Origin: Pardosa pseudoannulata
Taxonomy: Eukaryota; Arthropoda; Arachnida; Araneae; Lycosidae
Length of the DNA stretch: 64,000 bases
Reading direction: 5' to 3'
Assembly: GCA_032207245.1 (NCBI GenBank)
Contig: CM063501.1
Coordinates: 52,891,393 to 52,955,392, forward strand
The notes under the pieces are model-generated. The model saw nothing but the letters and a program-made list of their open reading frames with translations, did no database searches and was not told the DNA's origin. The translations under genes and the position numbers were made by a program. Below are positions 10,314 to 22,700 of the stretch, in pieces; the first letter of the stretch is position 1, and each line of letters starts with the position of its first letter.

Positions 10314-11075
10314 CAATGTTTCTCAATCTAGCGCGTACGTCATATCGATGGGGCATATTGTTTTCAGTGGGCATTTGGGGAGTGACAAAATGGCTTTGGG
10401 AGGAGCTGAGGTTAAATACTCAAATTCAATTTGCTTAAGAAAACCATTATTACCACTTCAATCCTTATAATTAGTGAAACGTAGTTTTAGTGCTGTAAAT
10501 CATTTGCTACTGCAAAAAAGAAATTCATTAAGATATCACCAAACAAGGGAATTTGAGGCCTATTTGGTTTGGGTTGGGTTGTCTGGGAGCAATACGGTCT
10601 ACTTTTTGCAACACGAGGGATAATGAGATCGGGACCTACTGCTTAAAGGCGATTTCGAACGGCTACGAACATCTATGCCACTGTGGGACTCGAACTCACA
10701 AACTCCAGTTCCGAAGGTCAGTGCCCTAATCATTCGACCATCGCTCGGCCCGATTTGGTCTGGAGCGCTACGGTCTACTGTTTATGCTATTTTTCTCCAG
10801 ATTCATTCCGTTAGCCTGCATTCGATACCTGCCTTCAGTTTACTGTACTTGAAAAAGAAAATCTAAGTTTTTCATTACCTCAAAATTTTAATTTATCCGT
10901 TTATCATATTTGAAACTTAATTTTTAAATTTTTTGAAAATTCATATTAACAGAACCTACAGTGTAGCGTAGCAGATCAAGGCAATATCGGTATAAGTGTA
11001 GCCTTGTAAGTGGGTGCATCAAATACTTAAAAGCGACTTAGTGGGGCATGGTCCAAAGAAGGTTGAGAACCACTG
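10314..11075. mobile_element. Non-autonomous hAT element with SINE inserted
   Basis: The right end reads GGTTGAGAACCACTG and the left end CAATGTTTCTCAATC, a decayed form of its complement. CAGTGGTTCTCAACC-type ends are characteristic of hAT/Charlie elements. An 8-bp duplication with one mismatch, AGCTAGAC (10306-10313) and AACTAGAC (11076-11083), matches the hAT target size. A SINE in reverse orientation (10563-10750) is nested inside and is therefore younger. No transposase frame is visible in the 762 bp. Confidence 0.7.
10563..10750 (-). mobile_element. tRNA-derived SINE, reverse, nested in hAT
   Basis: A full-length reverse copy: the GGTTTGG tail complement at 10565, the TTTTTGCAACACGAGGG block, the complement of the B box at about 10688-10698 (GACTCGAAC), and GAAGGTCAGTGCCCTAATC in the head. 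A second short tail fragment (10752-10783, TTTGGTCTGGAGCGCTACGG) abuts the head, as if another copy was truncated against it. Confidence 0.75.
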
Positions 11076-11102
11076 AACTAGACTGACGGACACCTATCCA
11101 TC

Positions 11103-11144
11103 TATAGTATCCATCTCACCCACCCACCCACCCACCCAATGACG
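11103..11144 (+). repeat. Short CACC/CCACCCAC simple repeat
   Basis: A cytosine-rich microsatellite (CCCACCCACCCACCCACC) lies just outside the hAT target duplication. It has no further significance visible in the sequence. Confidence 0.7.
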
Positions 11145-11304
11145 CGACATACGTTGCCCTTTTTAACTCCAAAAATTGTGAAGCGTTTTTATATTATTTA
11201 TAAATAGCTCCGTTTTGGTGACAAACTAAGAAACAAAAAAAATTTTAAAAATACCTGACGTCACCACACGTACTGTCATCACAAACGTAATTAGATTAAA
11301 TTAA

Positions 11305-11400
11305 AATCCCCACATTGCCTGTACGAGAATTCAATCCTGGGACTATATCCTATATTCCCGTATTGAAACTCGTTGCTCTGACCACTGAGGCACAGATACG
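11305..11400 (-). repeat. Possible second tRNA-derived repeat (head only)
   Basis: Read on the minus strand, CTCAGTGGTCAGAGC resembles an A box, and about 50 bases later GGATTGAATTCTCG resembles a decayed B box. The rest does not match the main SINE family. A stretch at 11535-11600 (CACCAAAATCAGTCCGGCC and onward) resembles the 3' end of RTE-type retroposons and is similar to 52120-52175. This is tentative. Confidence 0.3.
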
Positions 11401-11599
11401 TTGTCAGTGTAGGGTTTCAAGAGAGATTATAATAATCTCCGTAAGAACGTAATTTTGGATTTTTAATAAAACAATCATTTTCTATCTGATAAAATTGTGA
11501 ATCTAAACCATTCTCTAATCAACTTAATTACATACACTAAGTTTCACCAAAATCAGTCCGGCCTTTTAGGAGGAGTTCTATTACAAATATAGACAGAAG

Positions 11600-13285
11600 A
11601 ATTTTATATATAAAGATATAAAACTGCCCAAACTGTAACTGAACTGTGTCAGAAACCTTGACTGGTATGAAACTAAATTATATTGAAGTGGTCTATATTA
11701 TTCTAACTATATATACTTTTTGATATTGTAATATCTAAATTATTATACTAATTGATAAAAAATAAACGTCTATAAATGAATACGTGTCACTGCGTATAAA
11801 TACGGTGTGGTTTTTGAATAACAACATATTGATTGGGTAAGTTAGACCCAGACCTCTGTTTTCAGTAGACCGAAACTCCCGCGTTCTGACGTGGTGAAGT
11901 TTCGCCCTCTATTTCCTAAACCCGTGATATTTCTGGGCTGGAGTGGCCAAAAGGAGCGAACCAGAAATACTAAAACAATCTATTTCTTATGCCCGGAATC
12001 ACATTTATTTCACAAACTATACACCCGATGGCATTATCTGACTCTTTGTAGTGTGTTATATCAAACTATTTAGAACTCTGATCTTACAACAAAACAGTAT
12101 GTCAGATACCCTTGTAAAAACAGGCGGCTAAATTTAGACAATAACCCCAACCGTTTGATTGAAAGACATTTTATTAACAGATCCAGACCTGCCAACTTTA
12201 GAATATTGAAAATAGTAGCACATGACAATTTTTGAAATAAAAAATAGTAGCACACTAATTTGCGAGGTAGGGTGGATGGAGAGTTCTCAGTGGGTATATT
12301 CTAGTTTTTGATCCGTGTGATGTACATATGTGAACACTGCTCGAGATATTAAAGAATTTAGACCAGAGGATAAAAATCAATATGACCTTAGTCAATGTGT
12401 TGAGTTACCAGTCATATTGGATTCCTCTCATTTTACCCCAGTAGAAAATTGCTTTGTGAACAGATTTCTTTAAACAAATTTTATAGCCTGATAAAGATCA
12501 AAGTTCTTCAGGGTAAAATGATTGAACTTTAGGGAAATGGTACTAGTAAATGTTTTCACTCAAAAAAGATATCGAAGTTTCATAAAATAAACATTAAAAA
12601 TTTATTTTTCTCTCTTTTTTAAAAGGAGGAAAAGGATTAAAGGGATTAAAGGGTTGAAGGGTAGGATTAAAGAGTTTTTTTCTCTCTATCATAGTAAAAA
12701 TTAGTTTAAAGATACCTTTAAATGTAACAGAATAATTTATATTACAGATTAACAGATCTAGAGCAATTCAATATCACTAGTACCCAAAAATCTTAACGTC
12801 TACTTAGCATAAAAAGGCTTTAACAGCAAGTTTTGTCCTTAAAAAGAGCAAATATTTTAAAAGCTTAAATATTTCAACATATTGTACATGAAATGTTAGT
12901 TTTAATAATACAAGCGTGGTAAAATTAGCGGTGTAAACAAAATTCATATCAATCATATAGTAATTTTAATAATGATACGATAGTAAAGTTCATTAGTACT
13001 TCAAGATTAGAGCATCTTTAACCCACTAACGGACGCGTCGAAAACAGCGAATTCCTGTTCGAAAACTTTTCTCGTTCGCACTCGTATAATTTTGAGGAAA
13101 AAATATTGTAAAGCGATATAAATGAAAGAAAATAATTGCGTAAAAAACTTCTTTACCTTGCAAAAAATAATTAAATAGTAAATTTTAAGGCAATCTAGTA
13201 TGGTACGGTAAGTTCTTAATTTACGAAAAGATGACTGTTTTGAAAGGGAAATAGGGTGGCATCTATAAAATGATTTATAACTTAA
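11600..13285. other. AT-rich DNA, with a lone transposon end
   Basis: No coding segment is convincing. At 12184 CAGACCTGCCAACTTTAG resembles one terminus of the family seen at 8437 and 31413, but no partner end was found. At 13018 TTAACCCACTAACGGACGCG looks like an isolated piggyBac-type end. If the split gene at 26873 continues through the exon at 13793, this stretch is also part of that gene or of its downstream flank. Confidence 0.35.
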
Positions 13286-13568
13286 ACCCTGGCATACAAA
13301 GACGTCTGAGTGACGTCAGTCCTCTCATGTGCCAAAGTAGACTTTGACGTCTCGGACAGACATCGTGCAGCATTATATTAAATCCTATTTTTATACTGTT
13401 AACTATTGTACATTAGCATCCTATATAAACCTCTTTAAAATGTACAAAGCGATGCCAATTTCAAAATAAAACGTTCTCTTTCTCAACCTGCACAAAATTG
13501 TTCAGATGAGCCAGAATTAAATCGTCGCTTTCGGGCACATCAGATTGTTCTACTTGGATGCCAAGAAA
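13286..13568 (-). mobile_element. TTAA-flanked (piggyBac-type) MITE B, 283 bp
   Basis: Perfect TTAA sites flank both ends (13282-13285 and 13569-13572). The outer ends ACCCTGGCATACAAAGACG and TTTCTTGGCATCCAAG share TGGCATMCAAG. The element is the reverse complement of much of element A at 3876-4456, including GTCAAAGTCTACTTTGG and GCTGCACGATGTCTGTC. The part nearest 13480-13560 can be read as a short open frame on the minus strand (DVPESDDLILAHLNNF), which may be a trace of the parental transposase. Confidence 0.7.
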
Positions 13569-13792
13569 TTAAAATGGAGAAATCTAAGTATAACTGTACG
13601 AAATAATTGTACGAAATTATAGACAGTTCCACTTCGGATCTGTTCAAATTAATCCGAAATTAAGCAAAATTAAAGTTACAATTAAAATTAACTATCAAGA
13701 AATAATTTCATGATCTGAGTTTTACAGGAAAAAACTTAACTCATTAAAAATGGGGTTTTAAAATAATCAATTATAAATCTGTATATACTTAC

Positions 13793-13860
13793 CGAAAGAG
13801 GAATCAAACTTCAGGAACTTCACAACTACGGCAATAACCAGAAAGTTGAATGCACCAGAT
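13793..13860 (-). CDS. Possible third coding exon of the gene starting at 26873
   Basis: A strong donor (TTTCG|gtaagtat) closes a 68-base open segment whose phase fits the end of the exon at 24751. The joined reading continues as SGAFNFLVIAVVVKFLKFDS, a largely hydrophobic stretch that could be a membrane segment. The acceptor (aaagcaaag|A) lacks a good pyrimidine tract, which is the weak point. If correct, the intron from 24750 to 13861 is 10.9 kb and contains the whole satellite element. No later exon was found to the left, and no family is recognised. Confidence 0.35.
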
Positions 13861-13979
13861 CTTTGCTTTTATCTCCAACATAACATTTAACATGGAAAAA
13901 AGAAAAATATTAGAGTATAAAATACAAGATGTTAAATACCTATATTTTAATAAAGTAATTTAATATAAATTTAATATCT

Positions 13980-14560
13980 ATGCTTTTAAATGGAATGGGA
14001 GTGTGCCGATGTACTTTCCCACGATGGTCAGCACTTGCATGCACAGCTGTGGAAGAAATTTCTAAAAATAATTTAGGTGCAGCTGTTGACTTCGAGTTTT
14101 AGGGACCCCTGCAGAGGAGTTATAGATCACGGAATGGCACAAGCGTAACGGTCAAGCTCTCACAGAGATGTAACCGTGAGTTATGGGGGCAGGGGCTAAA
14201 AAATAATGTCAGCTTGCACAAAAGGGGCTATTTTAATGAGCCCACCTGCAAGCCCGAAGGGGGTGCAGATGTGGGAAAATTTCACCAACAAGCGATTGGC
14301 AAAGAAAAAAAGGGGAGTTAAAACCGATGTGATGAGTTGTGAAAGAGAGTGGAGAAAAAGGAGTCGAAGTCGGAATTGGAGAGCTGCTGGACATCCAGAG
14401 AGAGCCTGGACAGCAATTGACTTCCGAACCCGCATGCCAACATAGACGTACAGCAAAATAACGGTCGCTACACCAGTACCGACGCCCTTTAAGCCCGAAG
14501 TCCAGCCCCGTCGTACAGCCTGAAGAAAGCCTCAGCCTGTTCCCCTGTAATTACTGGAGG
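13980..14560. other. GC-richer island of unknown nature
   Basis: This ~580-bp stretch is clearly richer in G and C than its flanks and has purine-rich runs (for example GAAAGAGAGTGGAGAAAAAGG near 14341). Open frames of 79 codons (plus, 14206-14445) and 86 codons (minus, 14196-14456) overlap here, but neither resembles a known family. The AT-rich stretch after it (14570-14810) contains AATAAATG and could be the 3' part of a solo LTR, with the GC-rich part as its 5' portion. I could not find a convincing target duplication. A CpG-type regulatory island or an old retroelement piece are the alternatives. Confidence 0.3.
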
Positions 14561-15377
14561 TAAACGATCTTATTCATAAATCATTACCTTGGGTCTCGGA
14601 ATCTTGATTAAGGAATAACGCATAAAAATATAAAGAAATTTATGAATTGTCATAATAAACGTCGAGTAATGAATATCATATATAAATATTAATCGAGAAG
14701 TAATTTTGTAAATAGTGTACATAATAAATGTTTTAGTTCAAATATAAGGTATCTTTTTACTGTGTTTCCTCTTTAAGAACGAACACTGGTGTTAATGTTG
14801 TAAGTGCATTACAATAGGGAGAATACTTTTGGGAGGACAACTGAAAACACTAAACTAAATTTAAACACATTTATACAGAATTATATTAAAATATCCGAGA
14901 GTGTTAAGACACTTAAAAAATAGAAATTTCTATTAAAAACATTGAAAATAAAATTAAACCGAGTCACGATGTGAACAGATATTTCCCGAATTCATTAAAC
15001 GTTTACATCCAAAGTGGTACCCAAGCTGTAAAATACTCAACACCCAAGCGTACCGTACTGGTCCGATTTCCATTCGAACTACTTTTTTCATCTACATTTG
15101 ATGTTAGCTTATAAGAGTTATACTATGGATATTACTTACAGTTTATTATATATATTATTTTTTGTTAGATAAATATTACTTCATTTATACAGAAATACCA
15201 TTTTAATGAATATTATTAGCCTACATGTTTACATACATGGTGGTGAATATAAGGACAGTAGACAGTACTAACAGTTTGAGGCAATAAATATGATTTCACA
15301 AGTTATTAGAATATAGCATCGCAACTGTATTCTATAATTAAATATAACCAGAATATAAATTCTGGAATGAATGTGAA
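14561..15377. other. AT-rich flank of the satellite element
   Basis: No gene seen. It includes a candidate polyadenylation-like AATAAA context near 14727 on the plus strand and otherwise unique AT-rich sequence up to the inverted repeat at 15378. Confidence 0.35.
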
Positions 15378-15518
15378 TTTAATTTTAAAAGTGTCACACA
15401 ATCGAGCTCTGTAAGTTATTGCAATGACAATGTACAAAAAGCAAGCTCTTCTTTGATAAAAACATTGATATTCACTTTGTATACCATCCCCTATTCATAC
15501 AAAGTTATATTACATTAA
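15378..15518 (+). repeat. Left inverted repeat bounding the satellite array
   Basis: About 141 bp match the reverse complement of 23646-23783 with roughly a dozen and a half differences and small gaps. Shared blocks include GTGTCACACAATCGAGCT, TGCAATGACAATGTACAAAA and CCATCCCCTATTCATACAAA. Weak similarity may extend ~20 bp further out. The block GCAATGACAATGTACA resembles GCACTGACAATGAGTACA of the satellite unit, so terminus and array may share ancestry. Confidence 0.8.
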
Positions 15519-16265
15519 AGACATGGAAGATAGAAAAGGAAAGACATTAAAAACACTGTAGTTAAAAATATTACATCCTATGTAATTGCTATAAGAAATT
15601 AATTTTTAAATAAAGATTCAGCTGAATTTTAGGGGAAACTGTCTTCTTGTAACACAGGGTGATATAAAATGACAGTCACAGCATTGTGAAAATTAAATAC
15701 ATAGGCATAAGTGCAATAGAAAATTAAAACATTTCGAGTATACATTTGCTACAACTTTACTGTAAGACCAGTTGCAGTGCAGGAATGTCCATACGACTGC
15801 CCTAACAATTAATATGAGTGCACTGACAATGAGCACAAATATTTTTTGAATAATCTGGCACTGCAGCTGTCTTCTAGTTATACAGGGTGATATAAAATAA
15901 CAGTCACTGCATTGTGAAAATATTTAAATACACAGGCACAAGTGCTATAGGAAATTACGCCATTAAGAGTATATATTTGCTAGAATTGTACGGAAAGAGC
16001 AGTTGCAATGCAGGAATGTCCATACGACTGTCCTAACAATTAATGTAAATGCCCTGACAATGAGCACACATACTTTTGAATAATCTGGCACTGCAACTAT
16101 CTTCCAGTAATAGAGGGTGACATGAAAAACTACAGATAGTGCAATTGAAAAAAATTTCAATACACCGTCACAAGAGCTATAGGAAATTAAGGCATTTTAA
16201 ATGCATATTTGCTTTAATTCGCCGTGAAGACCAGTTGCAATGTATGGATGCCAATGCGACTGCCC

Positions 16266-19200
16266 TAACAGTTAATGTGGGTGCACTGACAATGTGTACA
16301 AATTTTTAGAATAATCTGGCATTGCAACTGTCTTCTAAAAATACGGGGTGACAAAATTATAATTACTGCAGTGTTAAATTACTTAAATTAGGCACAAGTG
16401 CTATTGAAATTACATTTCAAGTATACATTTGCTCGAAATTCCCGAAGACCACTTGCAATGCATGGATGCCAATACGACTGCCCTAACAGTTAATGTGTGT
16501 GCACTGACAATGAGTACACATATTTTTAGAATAATCTGGCATTGCAACTGTCTTCTAAAAATACAGGGCGACATAAAATGATAGTTACTGCAGTTTAAAA
16601 ATATTTTAAAAAACCCGGCAAAAGTGCTATAGAAATTTCATTTCGAGTATAGATTTGCTTGAAACTGCCGTGAAGACCAGTTGCAATGCATGGAAGCCAA
16701 TACGACTGCCCTAACATTTAATGTAGTTGCATTGACAATGAGAACACATACTTTTTGAAAAATCTGGCACTGCAACTGTCTTCTAAAAATACAGGACGAC
16801 ATAAAATGATAGTTACTGCAGTGTAAGATTATTTTATTAGTCACAAGTGCTATAGAAATTACATTTCAGGTATAGATTTGCTTGAAATTGCCGTGAAGAC
16901 CAGTTGCAATGCATGGATGCCAATGGGACTGCCCTAACATTTAATGATTGTGCATTGACAATGAGTACACATATTTTTAGAATAATCTGGCATTGCAACT
17001 GTCTTCTAAAAATACAGGGTGACATAAAATAATAGTTTACCGAAGTGTAAAATTATTTAAATTCACCGGCACAAGTGCTATAGAAATTACATTTATTGTA
17101 TAGATTTGCTTGAAACTTCCGTGAAGACCAGTTGCAATGCATGGATGATAAATTGACTGCCCTAACATTTAATGATGGTGCACTGACAATGAGTACACAT
17201 ATTTTTAGAATAATCTGGCATTGCAACTGTCTTCTAATAATACAGGGTGACATAAAAAATGACACATACTGCAATGTAAAAATTTTAAACATACAGGTAC
17301 TAATGCTATAGGAAATTACGCAGTTTAGAATATATATTTGCTAGAACTGTCCGCAGAGACCAGTTGCAGTGCAGGAATGTCCATACGACCGACCTAACAT
17401 TTAATGCGAGTGCACTGACAATGAGCACATACTTTTTGAAAAATCTGGCACTGCAACTGTCTTCTAAAAATACAGGGCGACATAAAATGATAGTTACCGC
17501 TGTGTAAGATTAAATTATTAGGCACTAGAGCTAGAGAAATTACATTTCAAGTATAGATTTGCAGTGCTAAATTATTTAAATCATTAGGCACAAGTGCTAT
17601 AGAAATTACATTTCAGGTATAGATTTGCTTGGAATTGCCGAAGACCAGTTGCAATGCATGGATGCCAATGCGACTGCCCTAACAGTTAATGTGGGTGCAC
17701 TGACAATGAGTACACATATTTTTAGAATAATCTGGCATTGCAACTGTCTTCTAAAGATACATGATGACATAAAATGATAGCTACTGCAATGTAAGATTAT
17801 TTAAATGCACCAGCACGAGTACTGTAGGAATTACATTTCGGGTATAGGTTTGTTTGATATTACCGTGAAGACTAGTTGCAATGCATGGATGCCATATTGG
17901 CTGCCCTAACATTTAATGATGGTGCACTGATAATGAGTACACATATTTTTAGAATAATCTGGCATTGCAACCGTCTTCTAAAAATACAGGGTGGCATAAA
18001 ATGATAGTTACTGCCGTGTAAAATTATTTAAATACACCGGCACAAGTGCTATAGAAATTACATTTCAAATATAGATTCGCTTGAAATTGCCGAAGACCAC
18101 TTGCAATGCATGGATGCCAATGCGACTGCCCTAACAGTTAATGTGGGTGCACTGACAATGAGTACACATATTTTTAGAATAATCTGGCATTGCAACTGTC
18201 TTCTAAGAATACAGGATGACATAAAATGATAGTTACTGCAGTTTAAAATTATTTAAATAAACCGGCACAAGTGCTATAGAAATTTCATTTAGATTATAGA
18301 TTTGCTTGAAATTGCCGTGAACACCAGTTGCAATGCATGGATGCCAAATTGACTGCCCTAAAAGTTAATGTGGGTGCACTGACAATGAGTACACATATTG
18401 TTAGAATAATCTGGCATTGCAACTGTCTTCTAATAATACAGGGTGACATAAATGACACATACTGCAATGTAAAAATTTTAAACATACAGGTACTTGTGCT
18501 ATAGGAAATTACGCAGTTTAGATATATTTGCTAGAATTGTCCGCAAAGACCAGTTGCAGTGCAGGAATGTCCATACAACCGCCCTAACATTTAATGTGAG
18601 TGCACTGACAATGAGCACATACTTTTTGAAAAATCTGGCACTGCAACTGTCTTCTAAAAATACAGGACGACATAAAATGATAGTTACTGCTGTGTAAGAT
18701 TAAATTATTAGTCACTAGTGATATAGAATTTACATTTTAAGTATAGATTTGCTTGAAATTGCCGTGAAGACCAGTTGCAATGCATGGATGCCAATACGAC
18801 TGCCCTAACAGTTAATGTGGGTGCACTGACAATGAGTACACATATTTTTAGAATAATCTGGCATTGCAACTGTCTCCTAAAGATACAGGGTGACATAAAA
18901 TGATAGTTATTGCCGTTTAAAATTACTTGTATACACCGGCACAAGTGCTATTGAAATTACATTTCAAGTATAGATTTGCTTGAAATTGCCGTGAAGACCA
19001 GTTGCAATGCATGGATGCCAATACGACTGCCCTAACAGTTAATGTGGATGCACTGACAATGAGTACACATATTTTTAGAATAAACTGGCATTGCAACTGT
19101 CTTCTAAGAATGCTGGGTGACAAAATTATAATTGCTGCAGTGTTAAATTATTTAAATTATTAGGTACAAGTGCTATAGAAATTACATTGAGTATAGATTT

Positions 19201-19792
19201 GCTTGTATTTGACGGGAAGACAAGCTTCACTACAGTAATAATAATACTGTCTTAGCAATGCATGAGTACCAAAGTAGATTACACGTATTTTTTTAATAAT
19301 CAAATACTGCAACTGTCATCTTGTAATGAAGAGTGATATAACATAAAACATTTTAGAGCAATGTAAAAAAAATATTAATTTAAATTAGGAAAATTACCAG
19401 AGGAAATGGTGACATTTCGTTTATATATGCACTTTAATTTTCCGTGAAGATCAGATGCACTGTAGGAATTAGAGTACGATTGCAGTAACACCTGTGTGTT
19501 ACTGACCATGAGTACAAATTTTAGAATTATCTGTCACTGCGACATTTTTAATAACTCAGTGTAAGAAATGAAAAGAATGACGAATACCAATGAGAAAATT
19601 TCAAATGAAAATATACAGGCACAATTTTTAAAAGATACTGTCATTTTAACAATAGATTTGCTGGAGTTTACTAAGAATACCTGATGTTCTTTTTGAATAA
19701 GAATACGACGACCCTGACATTTAGTTTAGGTATACTAGACAGTAATAGTCTGCTTTGAGAATATTTTTTAATTTCTTTTTAATAAAAATAGC
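16266..19792. repeat. 3.53-kb block, first copy of tandem duplication
   Basis: The block runs from TAACAGTTAATGTGGGTGC to a non-satellite tail ending in TTTTTAATAAAAATAGC. It contains about 14 satellite units. The block that follows immediately repeats it with scattered substitutions and small indels. It also repeats rare variants such as the fused unit GCACTAGAGCTAGAGAAATT near 17522. Confidence 0.9.
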
Positions 19793-22700
19793 TAACAGTT
19801 AATGTGGGTGCACTGACAATGTGTACAAATTTTTAGAATAATCTGGCATTGCAACTATCTTCTAAAAATACAGGGTGACATAAAATGATAATTACTGCAG
19901 TGTTAAATTACTTAAATTAGGCACAAGTGCTAATGAAATTAAATTTCAAGTATACATTTGCTCGAAATTCCCGAAGACCACTTGCAATGCATGGATGCCA
20001 ATACGACTGCCCTAACAGTTAATGTGTGTGCACTGACAATGAGTACACATATTTTTAGAATAATCTGGCATTGCATAAGTCTTCTAAGAATACAGGGAGA
20101 CATAAAGTGATAGTTACTGCAGTTTAAAAATATTTTAAAAAACCCGGCAAAAGTGCTATAGAAATTTCATTTCGAGTATAGATTTGCTTGAAACTGCCGT
20201 GAAGACCAGTTGCAATGCATGGAAGCCAATACGACTGCCCTAACATTTAATGTAGTTGCATTGACAATGAGAACACATACTTTTTGAAAAATCTGGCACT
20301 GCAACTGTCTTCTAAAAATACAGGGCGACATAAAATGATAGTTACTGCCGTGTACAATTATTTAAATACACAGGCACAAGTGCTATAGAAATTGCATTTC
20401 GAGTCTTGCTTGAAATTGACGGGAAGACCAGTTGCAATGCATGGATGCCAATGGGACTGCCCTAACATTTAATGATTGTGCATTGACAATGAGTACACAT
20501 ATTTTTAGAATAATCTGGCATTGCAACTGTCTTCTAAAAATACAGGGGGACATAAAATAATAGTTTACCGAAGTGTAAAATTATTTAAATTCACCGGTAC
20601 AAGTGCTATAGAAATTACATTTATTGTATAGATTTGCTTGAAACTTCCGTGAAGACCAGTTGCAATGCATGGATGATAAATTGACTGCCCTAACATTTAA
20701 CGATAGTGCACTGACAATGAGTACACATATTTTTAGAATAATCTGGCATTGCAACTGTCTTCTAATAATACAGGGTGACATAAAAAATGACACATACTGC
20801 AATGTAAAAATTTTAAACATACAGGTACTAATGCTATAGGAAATTACGCAGTTTAGAATATATATTTGCTAGAACTGTCCGCAGAGACCAGTTGCAGTGC
20901 AGGAATGTCCATACGACCGACCTAACATTTAATGCGAGTGCACTGACAATGAGCACATACTTTTTGAAAAATCTGGCACTGCAACTGTCTTCTAAAAATA
21001 CAGGGCGACATAAAATGATAGTTACCGCTGTGTAAGATTAAATTATTAGGCACTAGAGCTAGAGAAATTACATTTCAAGTATAGATTTGCAGTGCTAAAT
21101 TATTTAAATCATTAGGCACAAGTGCTATAGAAATTACATTTCAGGTATAGATTTGCTTGGAATTGCCGAAGACCAGTTGCAATGCATGGATGCCAATGCG
21201 ACTGCCCTAAAAGTTAATGTGGGTGCACTGACAATGAGTACACATATTTTTAGAATAATCTGGCATTGCAACTGTCTTCTAAAGATACATGACATAAAAT
21301 GATAGTTACTGCAGTGTAAGATTATTTAAATGCACCAGCACGAGTACTGTAGGAATTACATTTCGGGTATAGGTTTGTTTGATATTACCATGAAGTTTAG
21401 TTGCAATGCATGGATGCCATATTGGCTGCCCTAACATTTAATGATGGTGCACTGATAATGAGTACACATTTTTAGAATAATCTGGCATTGCAACCGTCTT
21501 CTAAAAATACAGGGTGGCATAAAATGATAGTTACTGCCGTGTAAAATTATTTAAATACACCGGCACAAGTGCTATAGAAATTACATTTCAAATATAGATT
21601 CGCTTGAAATTGCCGAAGACCACTTGCAATGCATGGATGCCAATGCGACTGCCCCAACAGTTAATGTGGGTGCACTGACAATGATCACACATAATTTTAG
21701 AATAATCTGGCATTGCAACTGTCTTCTAAGAATACAGGGTGACATAAAATGATAGTTACTGCAGTGTAAGATTATTTAAATGCACCGGCAGGAGTACTGT
21801 AAGAATTTCATTTCGGGTATAGATTTGTTTGAAATTACCGTGAAGACTAGTTGCAATGCATGGATGCCAAATTGACTGCCCTAACATTTAATGATGGTGC
21901 ACTGACAATGAGTACACATATTGTTAGAATAATCTGGCATTGCAACTGTCTTCTAATAATACAGGGTGACATAAATGACACATACTGCAATGTAAAAATT
22001 TTAAACATACAGGTACTTGTGCTATAGGAAATTACGCAGTTTAGAATATATATTTGCTAGAATTGTCCGCAAAGACCAGTTGCAGTGCAGGAATGTCCAT
22101 ACAACCGCCCTAACATTTAATGTGAGTGCACTGACAATGAGCACATACTTTTTGAAAAATCTGGAACTGCAACTGTCTTCTAAAAATGCAGGGCGACATA
22201 AAATGATAGTTACTGCTGTGTAAGATTAAATTATTAGGCACTAGTGCTAGAGAAATTACATTTCTAGTATAGATTTACTTGAAACTGCCGTGAAGACCAG
22301 TTGCAATGCACGGAAGCCAATACGACTGCCCTAACAGTTAATGTGGGTGCACTGACAATGAGTACACATATTTTTAGAATAATCTGGCATTGCAACTGTC
22401 TCCTAAAAATACAGGGTGACATAAAATGATAGTTATTGCCGTTTAAAATTACTTATATACACCGGCACAAGTGATATAGAAATTTCATTTCAAGTATAGA
22501 TTTGCTTGAAATTGCCGAAGACCAGTTGCAATGCATGGATGCCAATACGACTGCCCTAACAGTTAATGTGGGTGCACTGATAATGAGTGCACATATTTTT
22601 AGAATAATCTGGCATTGCAACTGTCTTCTAAGAATACTGGGTGACAAAATTATAATTACTGCAGTGTTAAATTATTTAAATTATTAGGTACAAGTGCTAT

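Noticed and set aside
14206..14445. Open frame of 79 codons in the GC-rich island as a gene
   Set aside because: A frame of similar length lies on the opposite strand, no family is recognisable and no splice or promoter signals fit. Kept only as a compositional anomaly.
14580..14605. Tiny minus-strand exon next to GTAATG
   Set aside because: It would be 15 bases with a poor acceptor and does not keep the frame of neighbouring candidates.
15963..22647. CRISPR-like or protein-repeat locus in the 15-23 kb array
   Set aside because: Repeats are ~225 bp with no unique spacers of fixed length, and the context is an animal genome. It is a satellite.
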